This document shows, piece after piece, positions 1 through 6,454 of a stretch of 45,769 nt of DNA. The DNA lies in the NCBI GenBank assembly GCA_024277875.1, contig JAJRUI010000106.1:1-45769 (forward strand), in the 5' to 3' direction. This DNA comes from Deferrisomatales bacterium. Lineage in GTDB: Bacteria > Desulfobacterota > Deferrisomatia > Deferrisomatales > Deferrisomataceae. The notes below the pieces were generated by a model. That model saw only the letters and a list, made by a program, of their open reading frames with translations, searched no databases and was not told the origin of the DNA. The position numbers were made by a program, and so were the translations under genes. Positions within the stretch are counted from its first letter, which is position 1. Each line of letters starts with the position of its first letter.

Positions 1-1
1 C

Positions 2-1009
2 GACGTGCGCAGGGCCCGACAGGACCGGTTTCTGCTGGAGGAGGGGGTGGTCGTGGTGGCGACCGTGGCGTTCGGCATGGGCATCGACAAACCCAACGTG
101 CGCTTCGTCGCCCACCTGGACCTGCCCAGGAGCCTCGAGGCCTATTACCAGGAGACCGGCCGGGCCGGCCGGGACGGGTTGCCGTCGGACGCGTGGCTCG
201 CCTACGGCATGGGCGACGTGGCGAGCCTGCGGCGCCTCCTGGACGCCTCGGACGCGGACGAGGCCCACAAACGGGCCGAGCGCCGCAAGCTCGACGCCAT
301 GCTGGGGTACTGCGAGACCGTCGAGTGCCGCCGGCAGGTGCTGCTCCGGTACTTCGGGGAGGCGTACCCCGATCCGTGCGGGAACTGCGACACCTGCCTC
401 GAACCGGTGGAAACGTGGGACGGCACCGTCGCGGCTCAGAAGGCGCTGTCATGCGTGTACCGGACCGGCCAGCGGTTCGGGGTGGCCCACCTGACCGACG
501 TTCTCCTCGGGAACGCCACCGACCGGGTGTGCCGGTGGGGCCACCACCGGGTGAGCACCTTCGGGATCGGCGGCGAACTCGACGCCCGGGGCTGGCGGTC
601 GGTTTTCCGCCAACTCGCCGCTTCCGGGCGGGTCGCTACGGACCCCGACCGACACGGGGCCCTCGTGCTCACCGGGGCGAGCGGGCCTGTGCTCCGGGGG
701 GAGGAGACGGTCCGGTTCCGCAGGGATCCCGAACCACGCAGGCCCTCCCGCCGGGGGGGCGCCCGGCCGTCCGCCGGCCTGGAGGATCCGGCGGACCGGG
801 AGTTGTTCGAACGGTTGCGGGCCAAGCGACTCGAACTGGCCCGCGCCCAGGGCGTCCCGCCGTACGTGATCTTCCACGATGCCACCCTGCGGGAGATGGC
901 AGTGCGCCGGCCCGCGGACCGGACCGCCCTCGCCCGGATCCCTGGCGTGGGGCAGACCAAGTTGGACCGGTACGGCCACGTCTTTCTCGAAGTCGTGCGT
1001 CAAGGATGA
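2..1009 (+). CDS. recQ: ATP-dependent DNA helicase RecQ (3' part)
   Basis: C-terminal ~335 residues of a RecQ-family 3'-5' DNA helicase, used in recombinational repair and fork restart; the N-terminal ATPase core lies before the window. The visible part opens in the second RecA-like domain, with the motif V region ([17 protein letters not shown]) and the motif VI arginine finger ([10 protein letters not shown]). A four-cysteine zinc-binding region follows (ECRR, then CGNCDTC), then a winged-helix RQC region, and near the end an HRDC-like domain ([15 protein letters not shown]...[13 protein letters not shown]). The order RecA2-Zn-RQC-HRDC is that of a full-length RecQ. Its stop overlaps the next start (ATGA), implying coupled translation of a functionally unrelated envelope protein. 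Family assignment is secure. Confidence 0.95.
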   Translation, partial: DVRRARQDRFLLEEGVVVVATVAFGMGIDKPNVRFVAHLDLPRSLEAYYQETGRAGRDGLPSDAWLAYGMGDVASLRRLLDASDADEAHKRAERRKLDAMLGYCETVECRRQVLLRYFGEAYPDPCGNCDTCLEPVETWDGTVAAQKALSCVYRTGQRFGVAHLTDVLLGNATDRVCRWGHHRVSTFGIGGELDARGWRSVFRQLAASGRVATDPDRHGALVLTGASGPVLRGEETVRFRRDPEPRRPSRRGGARPSAGLEDPADRELFERLRAKRLELARAQGVPPYVIFHDATLREMAVRRPADRTALARIPGVGQTKLDRYGHVFLEVVRQG

Positions 1010-1863
1010 GGCGGTACTTGGCCCGACCCCGCTTTCTCTGGCTGCTGGCGGTGTTGGTCTGTCCGTCCTTCTCCTTTGCCCTCGGCAGCGTGGACCTGAG
1101 GGTCACCGGGGGACCGGATGGATACGGGGAGTGGGCGACCCTGCTGCGCATCGACCCGTGGGAAGCGTTCGGGGGGGAGGTGGAGGCGATCGTGTCCGGA
1201 AGCGACCGGTCGTCCACGGTCCGCTACTACCGCGGAGAGGTTGGGGTGCGAGCGCCGCTGGGCGTGGGCGCCGACCTGGGGATGTCCCGATCTCCCGCAG
1301 CCGATGGTCTGCGAAGCGAGGCGCTCTACGTCGACGCGAACGCCGCCGGGACGGTGTGGGGCGACCGGTTGACGGCGGCGACCGTCACCTGGCGCCGGCG
1401 GGTCTACGGGGCCCGTCCCCTGGAGCGGTGGCTGGAGGTGGAGCAGGTGTCCTGGGGGGTGTGGGCGGCCCAGGAGCTTTCCGACCGTTGGGTGGTGAGT
1501 GTCGAGTACACGGGATACACCTACGACCGGGACCTGGACCGGGCGGCCAGGTCCCTGGCGGCCCTCGAGTTCCGCCGCCGGGACCGGAACCTGGGGTTTA
1601 CCGTGGACCGCCTCGCGGTGTTCCCCGACCGGACCTGGGGAGGCGGCTTCGACTACCGCGACCCGTCGGGCTGGTGGGCCGGGGTCTCCTGGAGCCGCAT
1701 CGTCAGTGCGGTGGACCTCCTCGAAGCAGACGTGGACCGGTACGGCGCCGAGGCCGGGTGGTTTTTTGTCAACGGCATCGGGACCTCGGTGGGGCTCGAT
1801 CTGTTTGTCGACCGGGAAGGCACCGAGGTCTATCCGTACGCGCACCTTTTCTACGATTTCTGA
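1006..1863 (+). CDS. Putative outer-membrane beta-barrel protein with signal peptide
   Basis: 285-residue protein of unknown function. It starts in the recQ stop (ATGA overlap). The N-terminus has a positive patch ([10 protein letters not shown]), a hydrophobic core ([15 protein letters not shown]) and a likely cleavage near residue 26. The rest alternates polar and aromatic/hydrophobic residues, with many Trp, Tyr and Gly and no long hydrophobic helix. The chain ends in an aromatic strand (YAHLFYDF), and a terminal Phe is the usual signal for BAM-dependent insertion. This suggests a barrel of roughly 10-12 strands. No family was recognised. The link to recQ may be only positional. Confidence 0.75.
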   Translation: MRRYLARPRFLWLLAVLVCPSFSFALGSVDLRVTGGPDGYGEWATLLRIDPWEAFGGEVEAIVSGSDRSSTVRYYRGEVGVRAPLGVGADLGMSRSPAADGLRSEALYVDANAAGTVWGDRLTAATVTWRRRVYGARPLERWLEVEQVSWGVWAAQELSDRWVVSVEYTGYTYDRDLDRAARSLAALEFRRRDRNLGFTVDRLAVFPDRTWGGGFDYRDPSGWWAGVSWSRIVSAVDLLEADVDRYGAEAGWFFVNGIGTSVGLDLFVDREGTEVYPYAHLFYDF

Positions 1864-2035
1864 GTTGCCCTGTCCTGTCGGCACGCCGGAAGATGGAACG
1901 CGGTAGCGTGGGGCATGGGGTCTGTCCCCGGCCGTGCGCTTCGCCGCGCGGCAGCTGTGGGAACCGCGCCCGGCTCTCCGGCGCCATGGCCCCCGGGCGT
2001 CACGGCCGGCGTGCTGCTACCAGGCCAGGCTCGGC

Positions 2036-3043
2036 ATGAGGCGGACCGTGGGCGAATCGTCGAACCAACTCGGGGCGCGGGAGCCGTGGCACTGCTACTT
2101 GCTCGAGTGCGCAGACGGCACCTACTATGCGGGGATCACCACCGACATGGGGCGGAGGGTGGACGAACACAACCGCGGTGTGGGGGCGCGGTACACCCGA
2201 CCCCGCCGGCCGGTCCGGGTGGTCTATGTGGAGACCCACCCGGACCGGTCGTCGGCAACACGGCGGGAGATCGAGATCAAGAAACTGACACGGGCTGCCA
2301 AGCGCACCCTGGCCCGAGGAGGGGCCGCGCCAGTGACCCACACCCAGATCCTCGAGAACCTCGTCTCCGGGGTTTCCGTCCTCCGGTTCGCCGAACCGGT
2401 CACCCACGTGTACAACCCCCTGGTGTATGCCCGGGCAGCCCACGACGCGTACTGGGAGCGCTACGGCGCGGGGCCCAAGGAGGTGTTGCTGCTGGGGATG
2501 AACCCCGGCCCCCACGGCATGGCCCAGACCGGGGTGCCGTTCGGAGAGGTGGGGCTGGTGCGGGAGTGGCTCGGGATCGAGGCGCCGGTGGGGCGGCCGG
2601 GGACCGAACACCCCAAACGCCCGGTCCAGGGGTTCGCCTGCCCCCGGAGCGAGGTGAGCGGCCGGCGGCTGTGGGGCTGGGCCCGGGACCGGTTCGGCAG
2701 TCCGGCCGCGTTCTTCGCCCGGTTCTTCGTGGCCAACTACTGCCCGCTGGTGTTCATGGAGGCGAGCGGCCGCAACCGGACTCCCGACAAGCTCCCCGCG
2801 GCCGAGAGGGCTGCGCTTTTCGCGGTGTGCGACCGGGCCCTGGTGCGCACCGTGGAGTTGTTGGCCCCCCGGATCGTGATCGGGATCGGCAAGTTCGCCG
2901 AGGACCGCGTCCGTTTGGCCCTGGGCGACGGCGTGCGGATCGGCCGGATCACCCACCCCAGCCCGGCCAACCCCCGGGCCAACCGGGGGTGGGCGGCCAG
3001 GGTGGAGGCCGAACTGGCCGCGTTGGGAATCCCCGTGCCGTAG
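2036..3043 (+). CDS. GIY-YIG nuclease domain fused to SMUG1-type uracil-DNA glycosylase
   Basis: 335-residue two-domain DNA-repair protein. Residues ~18-95 are a YhbQ-type GIY-YIG domain (CYLLECADGTYYAGITTD, RRVDEHN, then REIEIKKLT), keeping the Tyr, Arg and Glu positions expected in this nuclease fold. Residues ~115-335 closely match vertebrate-type SMUG1: GMNPGPHGMAQTGVPFGEV with the water-activating Asn at N156, the conserved stretch HPKRPV...CPRSEVSG, and the intercalating/catalytic HPSPANPRANRGW with H307. SMUG1 removes uracil and oxidised pyrimidines and leaves an abasic site, and GIY-YIG domains cut phosphodiesters, so the fusion could excise and incise in one polypeptide (inference). 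The start is the ATG just before the GIY-YIG domain; its ribosome site is weak and an in-frame upstream extension is open. It ends 3 bp before a convergent chemoreceptor gene. Confidence 0.88.
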   Translation: MRRTVGESSNQLGAREPWHCYLLECADGTYYAGITTDMGRRVDEHNRGVGARYTRPRRPVRVVYVETHPDRSSATRREIEIKKLTRAAKRTLARGGAAPVTHTQILENLVSGVSVLRFAEPVTHVYNPLVYARAAHDAYWERYGAGPKEVLLLGMNPGPHGMAQTGVPFGEVGLVREWLGIEAPVGRPGTEHPKRPVQGFACPRSEVSGRRLWGWARDRFGSPAAFFARFFVANYCPLVFMEASGRNRTPDKLPAAERAALFAVCDRALVRTVELLAPRIVIGIGKFAEDRVRLALGDGVRIGRITHPSPANPRANRGWAARVEAELAALGIPVP

Positions 3044-3046
3044 TCG

Positions 3047-4651
3047 TCACAGGCTGAACCGGGCGGCCAGGTCGGCCGAGGCCCGGGCGATCTCGTCCAC
3101 CGCCTGGGCGGCCTGGTCCACGCCGGTGGAGATCTGGTCCACTCCGCCCCCCAACCCCTGGATGGCCGCGACCATCTGGTTGTTGGCCGAGGCGATCTGT
3201 TGCACCTGGTCCGTCGCCGCCTGGATCCGCTCCCGGATCCTCCCGGCCGACTGCCCGGCCCGGCCCGACAGGGCTTCCGCCTCCTGCACTGTTTTGGCCC
3301 CCTCGGCGATCGTTTTCACCGCATCGGCCGTCTGGCCCTGGATGCTGTGGATGATCTCGGTGATGTTCTGGGTCGCCCGGACGGTTTTCTCCGCGAGTTT
3401 TCGTACCTCGTCGGCCACCACGGCGAACCCCCGGCCGTGTTCCCCGGCCCGGGCCGCCTCGATCGCCGCGTTCAGGGCCAGCAGGTTCGTCTGGTCCGCG
3501 ATGTCTTCGATCACCTCGATCACGATCCCTACCTTGGCCGACTGTTCCCCCAGTTGTTCCACGGTGCCGGCGATGTGTTGCATCTGGCCCGCGACCCGGT
3601 TCATCGCGTCGACGGCCCGGGCCATGACCTCGGCGCCTTCTCCGGCTGCGTCTTGGGCTTCCCCTGCGGACGAACTGGCCGTGTCGGCGTTCTGCGCCAC
3701 TGTGATCACCGTGGCGTTCATCTGTTCGGCCGTGGTCACGATCTCCGAGGCCTGCCCGGACAGTTGTTGATTGCTCGCCGCGATCTGGGACGTGGTGCTC
3801 GAGAGTTCCTCGGACGCGCTGGCCACCTCGGCCCCGGTGCCCTGGATCGACCCGACCACCTGGCGCAATGCGCCCACCATTCGGTCCAGGGCGCCCGACA
3901 GCCGGCCGAACTCGTCCCGGCGGTCGTCCTCCATCCGGTGGGAGAGGTCCCCCCGGCTTACCGCCTCTGCGAACGCGACTCCTTTTGTGAGGGGGACCGA
4001 GATCGACCGGGCCAGGAAGAACGCCAGGGCCAACGCGGCGACGAGGGACGAGGCCGACCCCGCTGCGAGCACGACGCGGGCGCGCCACGCCAGTCCGGTC
4101 ACCGCGTCCAACTTGTGGTGGGCCTCGGAGACCTGGTCCTCGGCGAACCCGTCCAGGGCTGCGTGGAGTTCGTCCGCTGCCCCGTCGAACCCGGCCATGT
4201 GGGCGTTGCCCTGCCGGGCGCCGCCGTCTACGTAGGCCCGGGCCATGGCCTTGCCCGCGGAGTAGTACGCCTCGAACCGTTCCAGGATCCGGTCCAGTTC
4301 TCCAACCCGGCCCGTAGCCCCCTCACCCTCGTACATCTTTCGGAACTCGTCCGCGGTTTCCCGGAAGGCGCCGGCCTCCTGGTCAGCCCTGTCCCACCCG
4401 TCGTCCAGGCCGTCCAGTCCGCGGGTGGCCGAGACGTCGGTCAGGAACTGCTGGACCTGGAGTACGTGGACCTGGAGTTCCCGGGCCAGTTCGGCAAAGC
4501 GAAGACTCTCGCTGCGCACGTGGTCGAGTTCTGTCCCGACCCGACCGAACGACGCGATCGTCCACAGGCTCACGGCGGTCGTTCCGGCCAGGGCCAGGCC
4601 GAACGCCACGAGGATCTTCACGAACACCGGCAGGTTCTTCCACCCGCGCAT
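3047..4651 (-). CDS. Methyl-accepting chemotaxis protein
   Basis: 534-residue transmembrane chemoreceptor that signals through CheA/CheW. TM1 is near residues 10-32, a helical periplasmic sensor (four-helix-bundle type, about 160 residues) follows, TM2 is near 192-216, then HAMP (~217-270) and a long cytoplasmic coiled coil. The hairpin tip has the invariant motif [20 protein letters not shown] and [20 protein letters not shown]. There is no C-terminal NWETF-like CheR tether. The start is the second in-frame ATG because GGAG lies 7 nt before it; an ATG 21 nt upstream (4672) is the alternative. Ligand unknown. A sigma-28-like site lies upstream. Confidence 0.95.
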   Translation of the reverse strand: MRGWKNLPVFVKILVAFGLALAGTTAVSLWTIASFGRVGTELDHVRSESLRFAELARELQVHVLQVQQFLTDVSATRGLDGLDDGWDRADQEAGAFRETADEFRKMYEGEGATGRVGELDRILERFEAYYSAGKAMARAYVDGGARQGNAHMAGFDGAADELHAALDGFAEDQVSEAHHKLDAVTGLAWRARVVLAAGSASSLVAALALAFFLARSISVPLTKGVAFAEAVSRGDLSHRMEDDRRDEFGRLSGALDRMVGALRQVVGSIQGTGAEVASASEELSSTTSQIAASNQQLSGQASEIVTTAEQMNATVITVAQNADTASSSAGEAQDAAGEGAEVMARAVDAMNRVAGQMQHIAGTVEQLGEQSAKVGIVIEVIEDIADQTNLLALNAAIEAARAGEHGRGFAVVADEVRKLAEKTVRATQNITEIIHSIQGQTADAVKTIAEGAKTVQEAEALSGRAGQSAGRIRERIQAATDQVQQIASANNQMVAAIQGLGGGVDQISTGVDQAAQAVDEIARASADLAARFSL

Positions 4652-4690
4652 CGGAGGACTCCGTTTCCCCATCCCCTGAGACCCGAGAAA

Positions 4691-4705
4691 CGCCCACGGT
4701 GGGCG
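4691..4705. repeat. Perfect 7-bp palindrome in the chemoreceptor leader
   Basis: CGCCCAC-G-GTGGGCG is a perfect inverted repeat around one base, between the sigma-28-like site and the start codon. It could be an operator or a small leader hairpin; no regulator can be named. Confidence 0.4.
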
Positions 4706-4715
4706 ACGGTGGTCC

Positions 4716-4743
4716 TGATCGGCGATAAAACACGTCTCCTTGA
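4716..4743 (-). promoter_or_regulatory. Possible sigma-28 (FliA) promoter of the chemoreceptor gene
   Basis: On the minus strand TCAAGGAG is followed after 12 nt by GCCGATCA, against the sigma-28 consensus TAAAGTTT-N11-GCCGATAA. The -10 matches 7 of 8 positions; the -35 is weaker. It ends about 65 nt before the chosen start. Chemoreceptors are common sigma-28 targets, so this fits, but no flagellar gene is visible here. Confidence 0.35.
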
Positions 4744-4789
4744 GGTGTATGGGGGGACCGTTCCTGGACGGCTCTTCGTGGAACGCGAG

Positions 4790-5299
4790 TCAGGAGGCGG
4801 GGCGGTCGCGCCAGGTCTTTGCGCGGAGGTACTTCCACGGCGGTACCGGGTCGGGGTCGGTCCACAAACCCCGCCGGGCGCGGCGGGCCCGGTCCTGGCG
4901 TTTCGCCAGCTCCGGGTCGTCGGCGCCGGGCCTGGCCCAGGCCAGGCCGGCGTCCACCAGCAGGCGCGCGAGGTTCTTGCCGTTGGGCAGGAGGACCTCG
5001 GCTTCCAGGTTCCCCTGGCCGTCCCGTCCCGTGGGCCGGACCGTGACGTCCTTGCCCTTGGACATGCGCAGGGTGTACTGCCGGGCCGTGTCCCGGAACG
5101 GCTGGCCCCGCTCCGGGGTGTCGATGCCGGCCAGGACGACCCGAACGAACCGGCCGGGGGACTTTTCCACCTTGATGGTGTCGCCGTGGAACGCCTGGAC
5201 CACCCGGCCGGTGAACTCCCCTTGCCACACGCCGCACCCGGACGCGGCGAGCCACGCGGCGAGCAGCAGGGCAGTGGGTGCAGGGTGCGGCCGGCGCAC
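4790..5299 (-). CDS. SNase-like (thermonuclease-fold) lipoprotein, apparently lacking catalytic arginines
   Basis: 169-residue secreted protein with a staphylococcal-nuclease fold. The GTG start has GGAGG 5 nt upstream. The N-terminus is a lipoprotein signal (hydrophobic run, then LAASGCG with the likely lipidated Cys). The fold signatures are GRVVQAFHGDTIKV, LAGIDTPERGQPF and LARLLVDAGLAWARP. By hand alignment to staphylococcal nuclease, Glu43 is kept (DTPE), but the Arg35 position is Val (VVLAGID instead of VRLIGID) and the Arg87 position is Asn (DGQGNLEAE instead of DKYGRGLAY). Both arginines are needed for catalysis in the reference enzyme, so this copy may bind nucleic acid without cutting well. 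It lies 68 bp downstream of gph in the same orientation. Confidence 0.85.
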   Translation of the reverse strand: MRRPHPAPTALLLAAWLAASGCGVWQGEFTGRVVQAFHGDTIKVEKSPGRFVRVVLAGIDTPERGQPFRDTARQYTLRMSKGKDVTVRPTGRDGQGNLEAEVLLPNGKNLARLLVDAGLAWARPGADDPELAKRQDRARRARRGLWTDPDPVPPWKYLRAKTWRDRPAS

Positions 5300-5367
5300 G
5301 GGAGCCTCCGGTGCAAGGTGTGGTTCACGGTACGGAACGACCGGTGGCAGCCGAAGCTTGAACCCGC

Positions 5368-6054
5368 TCAGGCGCCCTGGACCAGGGGCAGGGCCGCTAG
5401 GGGGCTGGCCAGCAGGTGGCGGGCTCCTGCGGCGACAAGCTCGTCCTCGGTGCGGAACCCCCACAGGGCGCCGGCCGGGATCATCCCGGCGGCCCGGGCC
5501 GTGGCCATGTCCACCGCCGTGTCCCCCACGTACAGGCACGCTTCCGGCGGCACGCCCATGCTGCCGGCCACCCGCAGGGCACCGGCCGGGTCCGGCTTTC
5601 TGGGCGTTTCCGGCCCTGGCCCCAGCACGGCCGCGAACCGCCACCGGCCGAGCAGCCGGTCCACCATGTCCACGGCTGCTTCGTGGGGCTTGTTGGTGAG
5701 CACCGCGAACGGCACGCCGCAGCCGGCAAGGCCGTCCAGCAGTTCGGGGACTTCCGGGTAGGGGCGGGTCGTTGCCGTGGCCCGGCGGCCGTACTCGTCG
5801 CGCATCCGAACCAAGGCCTGCGCCACCACGGCCTCGCCGCGCGCGTCCCGGGGCAGGGCCCGCCGGACCAGCGCTTCCAGGCCGTCCCCCACGAAGATCC
5901 GGTACCGGTCCCGCGGGTGGGTGGGCAGGCCCAGGCCGGAGAGCACCGCGTTCATGGCGTCGGCGATGTCCCCGAGGCTGTCCAGCAGGGTGCCGTCCAG
6001 GTCGAAGACCACGGCCTCGGCCGGTGCGCTGCGGGCGGGGAAAACGGTGGGCAC
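5368..6054 (-). CDS. gph: HAD-superfamily phosphatase, phosphoglycolate phosphatase type
   Basis: 228-residue HAD hydrolase. Motif I is FDLDGTLLDS (nucleophile Asp), motif II LTNKP, motif III KPDP and motif IV VGDTAVDMATARAAG, with an alpha-helical C1 cap between motifs I and II as in Gph/PGP. Such enzymes dephosphorylate 2-phosphoglycolate or similar small phosphoesters in the cytoplasm. The GTG start was chosen because GGAGG lies 6 nt upstream and the next residues lead straight into motif I. Substrate specificity cannot be set from sequence; pyrophosphatase PpaX is a close alternative. It is divergent from the gcvT fusion. Confidence 0.85.
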   Translation of the reverse strand: MPTVFPARSAPAEAVVFDLDGTLLDSLGDIADAMNAVLSGLGLPTHPRDRYRIFVGDGLEALVRRALPRDARGEAVVAQALVRMRDEYGRRATATTRPYPEVPELLDGLAGCGVPFAVLTNKPHEAAVDMVDRLLGRWRFAAVLGPGPETPRKPDPAGALRVAGSMGVPPEACLYVGDTAVDMATARAAGMIPAGALWGFRTEDELVAAGARHLLASPLAALPLVQGA

Positions 6055-6122
6055 GGGGCACCTCCGGTCAGGGGGCAGGGCCGGCTCAGTGTGCCAGGGC
6101 ACGGCCCTGGGCTCAACCCGAC

Positions 6123-6153
6123 TTGACGGCGGTCCGTTTCCCGGTTCTATAGA
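6123..6153 (+). promoter_or_regulatory. Sigma-70-like promoter for the GcvT-SHMT/gcvH unit
   Basis: TTGACG and TATAGA are separated by 19 nt. The start point would be about 6160, only a few bases before the structured repeat at 6167, which would make the repeat the 5' end of the mRNA. Confidence 0.5.
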
Positions 6154-6166
6154 GATCTTCAAAAGC

Positions 6167-6413
6167 ATTGCCGCACGACCCCGGGGTGGCACCCGGTTCC
6201 GGCCGGGTGCGAGTGCAGCACCCGATCGCCGCGCGAGGTGCCCGGCGGACACCCCCGTGGACCCCGTGAAAGCGGTGTGTCGAGCCCCGGCGGCATACCA
6301 GACGTCTTGGTGCGCGGCGAGTCGAGGGGCCGCACCCGGCGCTCCACCGGGCGCCACCCCGAACAGTCCCAAGAAAAGAGAGAATTCGGCAAAACCTTCG
6401 TTGGTTTCTATAT
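6167..6413 (+). repeat. Structured leader repeat, copy A (candidate regulatory RNA)
   Basis: About 247 nt, collinear with 27851-28099 and clearly homologous through its length. Visible hairpins: 6189-6196 with 6203-6210 (GCACCCGG/CCGGGTGC), 6218-6222 with 6237-6241, 6293-6299 with 6309-6315, and 6335-6339 with 6347-6351. In copy B the first stem differs at two positions, and both changes give G-U pairs in the plus-strand RNA. The element ends 41 nt before the downstream ATG, against 40 nt in copy B. It does not contain glycine-riboswitch signatures. It could be a cis-acting RNA or a small mobile element. Confidence 0.65.
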
Positions 6414-6454
6414 TCGGTTTCGGGCAGGGGACGACGATGACAGGGAGGGACGCG

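Larger units (their letters stand above)
6055..6454. other. 400-bp divergent intergenic region before the GcvT-SHMT fusion
   Basis: This gap holds a sigma-70-like promoter reading rightwards (6123-6153), then the first copy of a 247-nt structured repeat (6167-6413), then 41 nt with the ribosome site (GGGAGG) of the fusion gene. No coding gene is supported: both strands are open in several frames only because of GC content. A possible earlier start of the fusion gene at 6437 falls inside its last bases. Confidence 0.7.

Noticed and set aside
6113-6392. Small minus-strand protein shared by both structured repeats ([19 protein letters not shown])
   Set aside because: The shared peptide follows simply from nucleotide identity, frames are open on both strands, there is no ribosome site, and stem-preserving G-U changes point to the opposite strand.
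6167-6413. Glycine riboswitch upstream of the GcvT-SHMT fusion
   Set aside because: The position is right, but the tandem aptamer signatures (GGAGAG..., CTCTCAGG-like 3' block) are absent, and the same sequence precedes an unrelated TPR gene.
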